From Bacteroidales bacterium (lineage in GTDB: Bacteria > Bacteroidota > Bacteroidia > Bacteroidales > UBA10428), in assembly GCA_016935615.1 (NCBI GenBank), contig JAFGQO010000158.1:19090-83089 (forward strand): a DNA stretch of 64,000 bases. Direction: 5' to 3'. Numbering within the stretch: position 1 is the first letter of the stretch; each line of letters opens with the position of its first letter. Under the pieces are notes generated by a model that saw only the letters and a program-made list of their open reading frames with translations, did no database searches and had not been told where the DNA came from. Both the position numbers and the translations under genes were made by a program. This document shows, piece by piece, positions 1-8,402 of the stretch.

Positions 1-429
1 TTAACAGATCTGTTTGCCACGGAAGGTTTTATCAGAGTAAAAGGAAAGGGTGATAAAGAGAGACTGGTTCCTGCCGGAAGGACAGCTCTGAGAGAAATTA
101 ACCATTACCTTGAACAAGACAGAAACAAAATCACAACAGACAAACATTCTGAAAATGTGCTGTTCCTGAACAGGAGAGGGAAAAAGTTGACGCGTATCAT
201 GATCTACACTATTATAAAAGAACTTGCAACTGCTGCCGGCATCGATAAAAACATCAGTCCCCATACATTTCGTCATTCCTTTGCCACTCATCTTGTTGAA
301 GGCGGTGCAGATCTGCGGGCAGTCCAGGAAATGCTCGGGCATGAATCAATACTCACAACGGAAATTTATACACATTTGGATCGTGAGTATCTCCGGCAGG
401 CAATTATCGAGCATCATCCCAGAAAATAA
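1..429 (+). CDS. xerD: Tyrosine site-specific recombinase XerD, C-terminal part (5' end outside window)
   Basis: The ORF track starts this gene at an internal Met (157), but the same frame is open to base 1, so about 142 C-terminal residues are present. XerD acts with XerC at the chromosomal dif site to resolve dimers by a tyrosine-nucleophile reaction. Visible catalytic elements are the beta-hairpin region ([11 protein letters not shown]), the HxxR box in [11 protein letters not shown], the [15 protein letters not shown] box with the nucleophilic Tyr, and an XerD-like tail ending HHPRK. The [15 protein letters not shown] stretch matches Bacteroidota XerD better than XerC as I know them. It stops about 175 nt before ppdK and is probably transcribed separately. 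Confidence 0.9.
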   Translation, partial: LTDLFATEGFIRVKGKGDKERLVPAGRTALREINHYLEQDRNKITTDKHSENVLFLNRRGKKLTRIMIYTIIKELATAAGIDKNISPHTFRHSFATHLVEGGADLRAVQEMLGHESILTTEIYTHLDREYLRQAIIEHHPRK

Positions 430-535
430 ACGGATATTTTATCCTTTCGTCAATCATCACTGCCTGCTGAAAACGAGTACCAATAACTTAAGCAAAAATT
501 CACATAACGGGCTTATTAGTTAGGAATATTTTAGA

Positions 536-543
536 TACCTTTG
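536..543 (+). promoter_or_regulatory. Probable Bacteroidota -7 box for ppdK
   Basis: TACCTTTG matches the Bacteroidota -7 consensus TANNTTTG exactly and lies 63 nt before the ppdK ATG, giving a leader of roughly 50-60 nt. No clear TTG -33 box is seen at the expected distance. The rest of the 430-606 gap shows nothing else. Confidence 0.45.
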
Positions 544-606
544 TGACCTTTCAAAAAAGAGATTGATTTCCAACAAATAAGTTTTAACTAAAAATTAAAT
601 AATACG

Positions 607-3315
607 ATGTCTGACGTAAAACGTGTTTATACATTCGGCAATAAAGAAGCACAAGGAAAGGCCGATATGAAAAACCTATTGGGTGGCAAAGGAGCCAACT
701 TAGCTGAAATGAATTTAATAGGTGTGCCTGTACCTCCGGGATTTACTATTACCACCGATGTATGTACAGAATACAATCAACTGGGAAAAGATAAAGTGGT
801 TGAACTTCTGAAAAAGGAAGTTGAAGTTGCGGTAGCTTATGTTGAAAAAATCATGAATTCCAAGTTCGGAGATGCAAATAATCCTTTGCTGTTATCAGTT
901 CGTTCAGGTGCAAGGGTTTCTATGCCCGGCATGATGGATACTGTGTTAAATCTCGGATTAAATGACAATGCTGTTAAGGGTATAGCAAAAAAATCAGGCA
1001 ATGAACGTTTTGCCTGGGATTCTTACAGGCGTTTCGTTCAAATGTATGGAGATGTTGTTCTTGGCATGAAACCTGAGTCAAAAGAAGATATCGATCCGTT
1101 CGAAGAAATTATGGAACAAGTTAAGGAAGCCAAAAATATTCAGAACGATACCGATCTTGAGGTGGTTGATCTAAAAGAACTTGTTGTCAAATTCAAGGCT
1201 GCTGTTAAGAAGCAAACAGGACATGACTTTCCCGTCGATCCATGGGAACAGCTTTGGGGTGCTGTATGTGCCGTATTCGACAGCTGGCAAAATCCACGCG
1301 CAAATTACTACAGAGCTATGAATCAGATCCCAGAAGAATGGGGTACTGCTGTAAATGTTCAGGCTATGGTATTTGGCAACATGGGTAAAAATTCTGCGAC
1401 CGGTGTTGCTTTTACACGCGATGCCGCTACCGGAGAAAACATTTTCAACGGTGAATACCTGATCGACGCACAGGGGGAAGACGTTGTTGCAGGTATCCGA
1501 ACTCCCCAGCAAATTACAAAAGAAGGGGCTTTACGTTGGGCCAAACTGGCCGGAATTTCGGAATCAGAAAGAGTCTCCAGATATCCTTCGCTGGAAGAAG
1601 CTATGCCTGTTGCCTATAAGGAACTCAGTGAAACTGAACAAAAACTGGAAAATCATTATAAAGACATGCAGGACCTTGAATTTACCATTCAGGATGGTAA
1701 ATTATGGATGCTGCAAACACGAAATGGAAAACGCACTGCTGCTGCCATGGTAAAAATAGCTATGGATATGCTTCGTGATGGTACGATCGATGAAAAAACC
1801 GCAATACTCCGCCAGGAACCAAACAAACTGGATGAACTATTGCATCCTGTATTCGATAAAAAAGCCATTCAAAATGCCAATATTGTGGCAAAAGGACTTC
1901 CTGCATCTCCGGGTGCTGCCACCGGCCAGATTGTTTTCCATGCCGACGAAACCAAAAAGTATCCTGTTACCGTATTGGTTCGTATTGAAACCTCTCCGGA
2001 AGACCTTGAAGGAATGGACATAGCAAAAGGTATACTCACTGCACGCGGGGGCATGACCTCTCATGCTGCTGTGGTTGCACGTGGTATGGGGAAATGTTGC
2101 GTTTCCGGTGCCGGAGAATGTATTATTAATTATAAAGCCAGGACCCTTACTGCCCGAGGAAAGACCTTTCATGAAGGCGACTGGATCTCACTGAATGGTT
2201 CTACAGGTGAAGTATATGAAGGAAAGATCGCCACTCATGATCCCGAATTAAGCGGTGATTTTGGTGAAATTATGAAACTTGCTGACAAATACCGCAAACT
2301 GAAAGTGCGTACCAATGCTGAAACCGAACGTGATGCCAAACAGGCTCGTTCATTCGGTGCCGAGGGTATAGGTCTCTGTCGTACCGAACATATGTTTTTC
2401 GAAGGGGAACGCATTAAAGCCATGCGTGAAATGATCCTTGCTGATAATGAAGAAGGACGCCGTAAAGCCCTTGCCAAATTACTCCCGATACAACGGAAAG
2501 ATTTCTCAGGTGTTTTTGAAGCTATGGCTGATCTTCCTGTTACAGTTCGTTTGCTCGACCCGCCGCTTCATGAGTTTGTTCCCCACGAAGAAGGAAACCA
2601 GAAAGAAATGGCCGATGAAATGGGCATCTCTGTTGAGATCATAAAACAAAAAGTTGAAGACCTCCACGAATTTAATCCCATGCTGGGTCATCGTGGTTGC
2701 CGGTTGGGAAATACCTACCCTGAAATCACCGAAATGCAGGCACGTGCAATTATTGAAGCTGCACTTGACCTGAAGAAAAAAGGTATCGTGGTACTTCCCG
2801 AAATTATGATCCCTCTTGTCGGTACAGTAAAAGAACTTAAGGCACAGGAAGAGATCGTTCGTTTAACTGCCAATACCGTATTCAATGAACGTAAAGACAA
2901 GATCGACTATTTGATAGGAACCATGATCGAAATACCGCGTGCCGCTTTAACAGCTGATGAAATAGCTGAAGTAGCCGAATTCTTTTCATTCGGCACCAAC
3001 GACCTTACGCAAATGACATTTGGCTATTCAAGGGACGATTCGGGAAAATTCCTGCCAGTCTATCTCAAAAAAGGCATCCTGAAAAATGACCCGTTCCAGG
3101 TTCTTGACCAGGAAGGTGTTGGTCAGCTTGTTGATATGGGAGTAAAAAAAGGACGCAGCAAACGTGAAAAGCTAAAGGTTGGAATTTGCGGTGAGCATGG
3201 TGGTGAGCCATCATCGGTGGAATTCTGTCACAGGGTGGGAATGAATTACGTAAGTTGTTCTCCTTTCCGTGTGCCAATCGCAAGACTTGCCGCTGCTCAG
3301 GCTGCTTTGAGATAG
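607..3315 (+). CDS. ppdK: Pyruvate, phosphate dikinase (PPDK)
   Basis: This cytosolic enzyme interconverts pyruvate + ATP + Pi with PEP + AMP + PPi, and in anaerobic bacteria often works in glycolysis or gluconeogenesis. At 902 aa it is full length. The order is an N-terminal ATP-grasp nucleotide domain (GGKGANLAEM near residue 28, SVRSGARVSMPGMMDTVLN near 100), a central phosphohistidine swivel domain (GGMTSHAAVVARGMG, catalytic His about 486) and a C-terminal PEP-utilising TIM barrel (GICGEHGGEP, catalytic Cys about 861; FSFGTNDLTQM). All key residues are present. ATG is preceded by an AT-rich leader. The gene is monocistronic by position: the next plus-strand gene is 1 kb away and an inverted repeat follows its stop. 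Confidence 0.97.
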   Translation: MSDVKRVYTFGNKEAQGKADMKNLLGGKGANLAEMNLIGVPVPPGFTITTDVCTEYNQLGKDKVVELLKKEVEVAVAYVEKIMNSKFGDANNPLLLSVRSGARVSMPGMMDTVLNLGLNDNAVKGIAKKSGNERFAWDSYRRFVQMYGDVVLGMKPESKEDIDPFEEIMEQVKEAKNIQNDTDLEVVDLKELVVKFKAAVKKQTGHDFPVDPWEQLWGAVCAVFDSWQNPRANYYRAMNQIPEEWGTAVNVQAMVFGNMGKNSATGVAFTRDAATGENIFNGEYLIDAQGEDVVAGIRTPQQITKEGALRWAKLAGISESERVSRYPSLEEAMPVAYKELSETEQKLENHYKDMQDLEFTIQDGKLWMLQTRNGKRTAAAMVKIAMDMLRDGTIDEKTAILRQEPNKLDELLHPVFDKKAIQNANIVAKGLPASPGAATGQIVFHADETKKYPVTVLVRIETSPEDLEGMDIAKGILTARGGMTSHAAVVARGMGKCCVSGAGECIINYKARTLTARGKTFHEGDWISLNGSTGEVYEGKIATHDPELSGDFGEIMKLADKYRKLKVRTNAETERDAKQARSFGAEGIGLCRTEHMFFEGERIKAMREMILADNEEGRRKALAKLLPIQRKDFSGVFEAMADLPVTVRLLDPPLHEFVPHEEGNQKEMADEMGISVEIIKQKVEDLHEFNPMLGHRGCRLGNTYPEITEMQARAIIEAALDLKKKGIVVLPEIMIPLVGTVKELKAQEEIVRLTANTVFNERKDKIDYLIGTMIEIPRAALTADEIAEVAEFFSFGTNDLTQMTFGYSRDDSGKFLPVYLKKGILKNDPFQVLDQEGVGQLVDMGVKKGRSKREKLKVGICGEHGGEPSSVEFCHRVGMNYVSCSPFRVPIARLAAAQAALR

Positions 3316-3331
3316 AATATACTTATAAAAT

Positions 3332-3491
3332 AAAGAGGCTGTCTAAAAAGTTGAAAATTCGCCACCAAGGCACTAAATCACAAAGTACTCACAAGGTTAT
3401 ATATAATTGAAAAACAGGATTTTGTGAATTCTTTGAGTCTTCGGGACTTCGTGGCTATCTTAAAATTCTTTCCTTTTGAGACAGCCTCTTT
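3332..3491. repeat. AGAGGCTGTC inverted-repeat element, copy 1 (MITE-like or large terminator)
   Basis: Perfect 13-bp terminal arms AAAGAGGCTGTCT (3332-3344) and AGACAGCCTCTTT (3479-3491) enclose about 134 nt. Pairing continues inward with AAAAG/CTTTT after a one-base offset. A second imperfect inverted pair lies inside: GCCACCAAGGCACTAAATC near the left end and the reverse of GCCACGAAGTCCCGAAGAC near the right. It sits between the converging ppdK and the small Cys-rich gene. Related copies are at 17010-17196 and, as a half copy, at 15443. The right arm ends in TTTTCTTT, so it could also terminate ppdK. Confidence 0.8.
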
Positions 3492-3505
3492 TCTTTACTA
3501 ATTTT

Positions 3506-3682
3506 CTAGCAACAATCGCTATCACAGAAATCCTTGCAAGATTCTGCCAATTTCTGCAGCGATTTCACTTTGGATTTATCCTTTGGTTTCACATCGATGG
3601 TGATACCTTCATCCGAATTTTCAATGCTGATGTTGAACTTTTCGTTCCATTTACAAAATGACGAACTCATACAGTTAAACAT
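3506..3682 (-). CDS. Small cysteine-rich protein (58 aa) under ArsR-type control; function unknown
   Basis: This gene is missing from the ORF track because it is under 60 codons. It encodes 58 residues with six cysteines: C4, C10 and a C-terminal cluster CKDFCDSDCC (C49, C53, C57, C58). There is no signal peptide or membrane segment, so it is probably cytosolic and metal-, metalloid- or thiol-binding by composition. Support for a real gene: the 25 nt upstream are identical to those upstream of arsR and include the same operator, placed 11-13 nt before the start in both. That spacing favours the first ATG over the Met at codon 5. It ends 14 nt from the inverted-repeat element. I do not recognise the family. 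A metallothionein-like or arsenite-sequestering role is inference only. Confidence 0.68.
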   Translation of the reverse strand: MFNCMSSSFCKWNEKFNISIENSDEGITIDVKPKDKSKVKSLQKLAESCKDFCDSDCC

Positions 3683-3690
3683 AATAAATT

Positions 3691-3717
3691 TTTTATAGTT
3701 CGATAACTATCGAACTA
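3691..3717 (-). promoter_or_regulatory. ArsR-type operator before the small Cys-rich gene
   Basis: TAGTTCGATA-AC-TATCGAACTA (3696-3717) is a perfect 10-bp inverted repeat with a 2-nt spacer. The 25-nt stretch 3691-3715 is identical to 4189-4213 upstream of arsR. The position just before the start codon fits steric repression by the neighbouring ArsR protein. On the minus strand the site is followed by a short AT leader and the ATG. Confidence 0.75.
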
Positions 3718-3890
3718 ATTAAACAAAAATTGAACCCAAATGAATATGTAGCAGACGAAGTATGGATCAGCTATCTGTTATAGTTGGGTTTAACTTAACT
3801 CCGGCTTAATGATAGTCTGAATTCAAACAGAATTTCAATTGATTCTTAACATTAAGTCGCATTAGCATCCAGGAATGCTAAGAGCAGTAA

Positions 3891-4184
3891 CTACTCAAAG
3901 AACGTTTTTATTTCTTCAACCAGTTCATGATTAATAGTACACACAAGCGCTTGTCCTTCCTTTTCGCAGGTGATCAATCCTGCTAATTGCAATTCTTTTA
4001 AGTGATGTGATATGGTGGACCTCGAAATATCCATGCAATCACATGCCCTGGTAAAGGCTTTCTGCACACCACAACATTCTGATTTGGGCATAGTCTTCTG
4101 CCAGTAATAAATCATACGAAACAAATTTAACCTTTGCTCATTCGATAAGGCTTTAAACACTTTTGCCATGTCTTTACCAGTCAT
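3891..4184 (-). CDS. arsR: ArsR/SmtB-family metalloregulatory repressor
   Basis: A 97-aa winged-helix repressor that leaves its operator on binding a metal or metalloid. The recognition helix region is ISRSTISHHLKELQLAGLI (residues 53-71), followed by the wing (CEKEGQALVCTIN). RACDCMDIS (C48, C50) sits where classical ArsR carries its CxC arsenite ligands, and extra cysteines are C37-C38, C73 and C82. This supports As(III)/Sb(III)-type or other soft-metal or thiol sensing, but the inducer is not provable here. No arsenite pump, reductase or methylase is nearby; the only associated target is the 58-aa Cys-rich gene 208 nt downstream, which shares its operator. An ATG start sits right after the operator, indicating autoregulation. 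Confidence 0.9.
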   Translation of the reverse strand: MTGKDMAKVFKALSNEQRLNLFRMIYYWQKTMPKSECCGVQKAFTRACDCMDISRSTISHHLKELQLAGLITCEKEGQALVCTINHELVEEIKTFFE

Positions 4185-4188
4185 AATA

Positions 4189-4220
4189 TTTTATAGTTCG
4201 ATAACTATCGAACAAATATA
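4189..4220 (-). promoter_or_regulatory. arsR promoter with overlapping ArsR operator
   Basis: On the minus strand TATATTTG (4213-4220) matches the TANNTTTG -7 box and runs directly into the operator TAGTTCGATA-AC-TATCGAAC (4194-4213, the outermost base of the palindrome being lost). Overlap of -7 box and operator is what a repressor site should look like. Confidence 0.72.
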
Positions 4221-4345
4221 TAAAATTTTTTTCTGCCTCCAACTCAATTATGAAAAATTCAACAATATTTTTTTGCCTTTTCAGGTTGATTTAATTTTTC
4301 TTATTTTTAAACAGAACAAGGTTATACTACCTAGATCCAATACAA

Positions 4346-5833
4346 ATGAACAATAAAATTGCAATTATCGGAGCCGGTCTGTCCGGGCTTGCCTGTGCAA
4401 TCAGGTTAGCAAAAACCGGTTATCAGGTAGTTGTATACGAAAAGAACAATTCAGCCGGAGGTAAAATCGTTGAACTGAGTGGCAAAGGATACCGGTTCGA
4501 TACCGGAGCATCTATTTTAACGCTTCCTGAAAAAGTTGAAGAACTGTTTGCATTTGTCGGCGAACCAGTTCATGATTACCTGAAACTTAAAAAACTGGAG
4601 ATCAATTCCCGGTTTTTCTATCCCGACGGAACCATCATTGACGCTTTTAGTGATACCAATAAATTTGCAGCAGCGATCGAAAAACAATCACAAGTCGGTA
4701 AAGAAAAGGTTATTCGATTTCTGAAGCGTAACCGGACTTTATATGATCTTACATCAGAAATTTTTCTTTTCAGTCCTTTTCAGAAAATTGCATCTGTCCC
4801 GATCTCAAAAGCTGTTAAACTTGTAACCAATATATTTTTTTTAAAACTATTCAAAACAATGCATACGCTGAATAAAAAATGGTTCGGTGACAAACGCATT
4901 GTCCAGTTGTTCGACCGGTATGCCACATACAATGGTTCAGACCCATACCGGGCATCTGCAACCTTAAGTGTGATATCTCATCTGGAACACAACATTGGTT
5001 CCTATATACCTGAAAAGGGTATGTTTCAGCTGATCAAAGCCCTGGTGTTGCTTTGTAAAAAGCATGGAGTTGAATTAAAATTCAATACACCCGTTCAGGA
5101 GATAAAAATTGATAACAACAGGATCAGAGGACTGAGAATTGATGGTAAAATTTACAATTACGATATCATTATCAACAATACCGATGTATTTTATACCTAT
5201 AAAGAACTTCTTAACGGTTATACTCATTCAGACAAAATTTTTCGCCGGGAACTGTCTTCCTCCTCAATAATTTTTTACTGGGGAGTAAAAAAAACATTCA
5301 ACAACTTACAGGTACATAATATTCTTTTTACAGAAAATTACAAAGAAGAATTCGACTATATTTTCAGAAAAAAAATGCTTTATGACGATCCGACCATATA
5401 TGTTTATATAAGTTCCAAGGTGAATCGCTCAGATGCCCCCGAAGGTTCCGAAAACTGGCTGGTGATGATCAATACACCAAATGATGACAATCACAATTGG
5501 AACTGGTTGGTTCCGCAGGCAAGAAAGTCAATTTTAAATAAAATACATCGTATTCTGAATGTGGACCTGGAAAAATACATTGAATTTGAAAAGCATTCAT
5601 CTCCATCCGGTATTGAAAAATGGACCAACAGTTATAAAGGTTCCTTATATGGTCCCAGCTCAAACAGTGTTTTCTCTGTATTTCAGCGTCATGCAAATTT
5701 CAAAAAAACTATGAAAGGACTTTATTTTGCAGGTGGCACAGTTCATCCCGGCGGAGGAATTCCACTTTGTATGGCGTCAGCAAAAATTGTATCGGAACTG
5801 GTATATGAAGATTTCCCGCTTGAGAATCGATAA
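4346..5833 (+). CDS. CrtI/CrtD-type FAD-dependent carotenoid desaturase family protein
   Basis: 495-aa flavoprotein of the phytoene desaturase family. The N-terminal Rossmann motif is IIGAGLSGLACAIRLAKTGY, followed by EKNNSAGGKI and GYRFDTGASIL. The C-terminal FAD/substrate signature FAGGTVHPGGGIPLCMASAK matches the family (usually FAGGSTHPGGGIP). Members remove hydrogens from, or otherwise modify, polyene carotenoids at the inner membrane. No phytoene synthase, cyclase or CrtI partner is adjacent, so the substrate is open. It is followed 14 nt later by a sugar-phosphate transferase, suggesting an operon that may link a polyprenoid lipid to a sugar, though this is only inference. The ATG start is 160 nt from divergent arsR. 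Confidence 0.85.
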   Translation: MNNKIAIIGAGLSGLACAIRLAKTGYQVVVYEKNNSAGGKIVELSGKGYRFDTGASILTLPEKVEELFAFVGEPVHDYLKLKKLEINSRFFYPDGTIIDAFSDTNKFAAAIEKQSQVGKEKVIRFLKRNRTLYDLTSEIFLFSPFQKIASVPISKAVKLVTNIFFLKLFKTMHTLNKKWFGDKRIVQLFDRYATYNGSDPYRASATLSVISHLEHNIGSYIPEKGMFQLIKALVLLCKKHGVELKFNTPVQEIKIDNNRIRGLRIDGKIYNYDIIINNTDVFYTYKELLNGYTHSDKIFRRELSSSSIIFYWGVKKTFNNLQVHNILFTENYKEEFDYIFRKKMLYDDPTIYVYISSKVNRSDAPEGSENWLVMINTPNDDNHNWNWLVPQARKSILNKIHRILNVDLEKYIEFEKHSSPSGIEKWTNSYKGSLYGPSSNSVFSVFQRHANFKKTMKGLYFAGGTVHPGGGIPLCMASAKIVSELVYEDFPLENR

Positions 5834-5847
5834 CAATACATTACTTT

Positions 5848-6459
5848 ATGAACATTAGATCATTAACGGACAAAATATTCTCTTTTTTTGCTTTGATATT
5901 TTTTTCGCCTGTGTTATTCTTTGTTGCTCTGCTCATACTTTGCACATCAAACGGACCAATATTTTTTCGGCAGGAAAGAATCGGTAAACATGGAAAGCCT
6001 TTTATCATGCTTAAGTTCAGGACAATGATCAATGAAAACAACAAACATCTTGATGCGGTGGTTAACAGGGAATTGGTTACATCCATCGGGAGATTTCTGA
6101 GAAAATGGAAAATTGATGAACTGCCGGAATTCTGGAATGTTTTGAAAGGAGACATGAGTATTGTCGGTCCGCGACCCTATATTTCGGGATTCACCGATAA
6201 ACTTGAAGGAGAAGAGAAAAAGATACTGAATCTGAAACCCGGCCTTACCAGTATTGCCAGTCTTAAATACATCGATGAAGAAGGTATTTTATCACAACAG
6301 GAAATTCCACCAAAGTATTACAGGAATATTATTTACCCGGATAAAATAAAACTGGACATCAGATACTATGAATGCCATTCATTTTTGTTGGATACAAAAA
6401 TTATATGGTATACCATTTTTAAGACCGGAAGGGAAAAATTCCTGGACAAATTTGAATGA
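5848..6459 (+). CDS. Bacterial sugar transferase (undecaprenyl-phosphate sugar-1-phosphate transferase type)
   Basis: 203-aa monotopic membrane phosphoglycosyl transferase of the WcaJ/PglC catalytic class (bacterial sugar transferase domain). One N-terminal hydrophobic re-entrant segment (residues 8-33, FFALIFFSPVLFFVALLIL) is followed by FFRQERIGKHGKPF, LKFRTM, KIDELPEFWNVLKGDMSIVG and PRP, the hallmark order of this family. It transfers a sugar-1-phosphate from a nucleotide sugar to polyprenyl phosphate and starts exopolysaccharide or glycan assembly. It is the short catalytic form without the extra N-terminal membrane bundle. It lies 14 nt after the CrtI-like gene, probably in one operon, and converges with the UDP-glucuronate epimerase gene (21-nt gap). 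Confidence 0.92.
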   Translation: MNIRSLTDKIFSFFALIFFSPVLFFVALLILCTSNGPIFFRQERIGKHGKPFIMLKFRTMINENNKHLDAVVNRELVTSIGRFLRKWKIDELPEFWNVLKGDMSIVGPRPYISGFTDKLEGEEKKILNLKPGLTSIASLKYIDEEGILSQQEIPPKYYRNIIYPDKIKLDIRYYECHSFLLDTKIIWYTIFKTGREKFLDKFE

Positions 6460-6480
6460 ATACCTGAAAGCACGGATTAT

Positions 6481-7533
6481 TTATTTTGAGTAATACCCTA
6501 AATACCAATCTACAAAACTCCTCACACCTTGTTTCACCGGTGTTGCCGGTTTATAATGCAATTCTGTCTCCAGGTCACTAACATCAGCCCATGTTGCCAA
6601 AACATCGCCGGGTTGCATAGGCAAATAATCCTTTTTTGACTTTTTGTAAAGAGCTTCTTCTATGGCCTCAATAAAATCAAGGAGATTCACAGGACTGCTG
6701 TTGCCAATATTGTACACTTTATATGGGGCTTTGGAAGTACCCGGATCAGGATGTTTTCCTGTCCAGAATTTATTTCCTTCAGGAGGATTGTCAATCACTC
6801 TGATAACCCCTTCGATTATGTCATCTATGTATGTGAAATCCCTCCGCATGTTTCCCTCATTGAAAACTTTTATAGGTTCATCATTGAGGATAGCCTTTGT
6901 AAACAAAAAAAGAGCCATATCCGGTCTTCCCCACGGACCATAAACAGTAAAAAAACGCAAACCTGTTGTAGGAAGATGGAACAAATGACTATAATTATGA
7001 GCCATAAGTTCATTTGATTTCTTGCTTGCAGCATATAAACTTATCGGATGGTCAACGTTATCATGTGTTGAAAATGGCATGGACTCATTCAAACCATAAA
7101 CACTTGAGCTGCTTGCATAGGCAAGATGCCTGATCCGGTTATGGCGACATGCTTCCAGAATATTTAAAAAACCAACAATATTGCTGTTAACATAAGCCAT
7201 CGGATTTTCAAGACTGTATCTGACACCTGCCTGAGCAGCAAGATTACATACCTTTTCAAATTTTTCTTCCGAAAATAACGTATCAATCCCTTCCTTGTCT
7301 TCAAGATTCAGTTGAATAAAACTGTAATCGGAATATTTTGATGATAGAATTTTCTTTCCGTATACAATATCTTTCCTGTGAATGCCAGTTTCTTCAAGTC
7401 TTCCATATTTAAGATCAACCGAGTAATAATCATTGATATTATCAAGACCCACTACCTCATCACCTCTATCCAAGAGTTTTTTTGCCAGATGAAAACCAAT
7501 AAAACCTGCCGTACCTGTGATTAATATTTTCAT
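6481..7533 (-). CDS. NAD-dependent UDP-glucuronate 4-epimerase
   Basis: 350-aa extended short-chain dehydrogenase that makes UDP-galacturonate from UDP-glucuronate for capsule or exopolysaccharide. The N-terminal NAD motif is [11 protein letters not shown]; the following [20 protein letters not shown] stretch is typical of the CapI/LpsL uronate epimerases; the catalytic Ser/Tyr/Lys set is in ASSSSVYG and [22 protein letters not shown] is the conserved C-terminal substrate-loop motif. Length matches the family. It converges on the sugar transferase gene, consistent with a small glycan locus. Cytosolic. Confidence 0.92.
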   Translation of the reverse strand: MKILITGTAGFIGFHLAKKLLDRGDEVVGLDNINDYYSVDLKYGRLEETGIHRKDIVYGKKILSSKYSDYSFIQLNLEDKEGIDTLFSEEKFEKVCNLAAQAGVRYSLENPMAYVNSNIVGFLNILEACRHNRIRHLAYASSSSVYGLNESMPFSTHDNVDHPISLYAASKKSNELMAHNYSHLFHLPTTGLRFFTVYGPWGRPDMALFLFTKAILNDEPIKVFNEGNMRRDFTYIDDIIEGVIRVIDNPPEGNKFWTGKHPDPGTSKAPYKVYNIGNSSPVNLLDFIEAIEEALYKKSKKDYLPMQPGDVLATWADVSDLETELHYKPATPVKQGVRSFVDWYLGYYSK

Positions 7534-7652
7534 GATCCGATTGAAATTTTATTTCAACGGAACAAAAATACAATTATTACACTGTGATGGTAACTGAGCA
7601 GTGCTGTTTTTTGCCAACAACAAAAAATCAATGCTAAGTACTCTGTTTTAAT

Positions 7653-7686
7653 AAACAAAAAAAAGGCTGAAGCAATCACTTCAGCC
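7653..7686 (-). terminator. Intrinsic terminator of the GIN-domain lipoprotein gene
   Basis: GGCTGAAG-CAATCA-CTTCAGCC forms an 8-bp stem with a 6-nt loop (7665-7686). Read on the minus strand it is followed by an uninterrupted T8 tract and further T-rich sequence. It begins 21 nt after the stop of the 7707-8324 gene. Confidence 0.85.
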
Positions 7687-7706
7687 CAACATGCAAAAAC
7701 TATCGC

Positions 7707-8324
7707 TCAATTATCATTTACGACTTCGCCTAAACCACTAATATCAACATATATTCTTGGATAATCGCGATAATACACATTGCCCAACCCATCAATGTCC
7801 ACGCTTAAAGTTTCTTTCGCCCTGATTTCAATATTGCCTGTACCATTAATTTCAGTTATGCCGTTATACACCGGCAAATCATATGCTTCAATATTACCTA
7901 CACCATCAATTTCAATGGAAAGTGATTCCTGATGGGGACCGCTTAAATAAAAATTCCCAACACCACTTAAGGTAACATCCTGTATCTCAGGCATGGAAAT
8001 ATCTACCCTGATCTCTTCATCACTATTGACGCTAAGGTTATCCTTAAAGCGAATAATAAGCTTGTCACCAACAACTTCAACAATTATATAAGTTAGAATA
8101 TTTTCATAAGCTTCAACGGTGACCTGTTGATCAAGTCCTGTTTCAATGTACACATTCGCCACTCCTTCCAGATCAACAGACTCAAAATCATCTACATCAA
8201 AGGTCAATTCCTTCACATAGCCATTGCCGGTAATTCGCCTGTTATCATTTTCCCAATACTCTTCATCGCATGCACTGCAAATGAGAAACAGGGAAAATAC
8301 AATCGATAGATAATATATTTTCAT
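7707..8324 (-). CDS. GIN-domain (DUF2807) lipoprotein, putative adhesin head domain
   Basis: 205-aa exported protein with a signal peptide ending in the lipobox-like ICSAC (Cys about 19). The rest is a right-handed beta-roll of the DUF2807/GIN type: first the lead-in (FDVDDFESVDLEGVANVYIETG), then five short repeats ending in G-x-G-N or similar (LSGVGNFYL, IDGVGNIEA, INGTGNIEI, IDGLGNVYY, ISGLGEVV). Such proteins are very common in Bacteroidota, surface or periplasmic, with no proven enzyme activity. It is monocistronic with its own terminator and lies just downstream of the efflux operon. Confidence 0.85.
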   Translation of the reverse strand: MKIYYLSIVFSLFLICSACDEEYWENDNRRITGNGYVKELTFDVDDFESVDLEGVANVYIETGLDQQVTVEAYENILTYIIVEVVGDKLIIRFKDNLSVNSDEEIRVDISMPEIQDVTLSGVGNFYLSGPHQESLSIEIDGVGNIEAYDLPVYNGITEINGTGNIEIRAKETLSVDIDGLGNVYYRDYPRIYVDISGLGEVVNDN

Positions 8325-8402
8325 TTTTATAGTCTTTCGTTCTTTATCAAAGACATTATTTGTACCGAAAGGTTGCTTTATGCAAGGTAATTCTGAAAGA
8401 AG

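Noticed and set aside
1-429. XerD as an integrase of a mobile element
   Set aside because: The sequence matches the housekeeping XerD C-terminus, next to ppdK, with no att-like repeat or phage genes.
1837-2172. 111-aa minus-strand ORF inside ppdK
   Set aside because: Antisense shadow of a strongly conserved coding region.
607-3491. ppdK plus downstream inverted repeat as an insertion sequence
   Set aside because: The arms flank only about 134 nt of non-coding DNA and no transposase is present, so it is at most a MITE-like unit.
3476-3661. 61-aa plus-strand ORF
   Set aside because: It is the antisense of the 58-aa Cys-rich gene, which has an operator, start and coherent composition.
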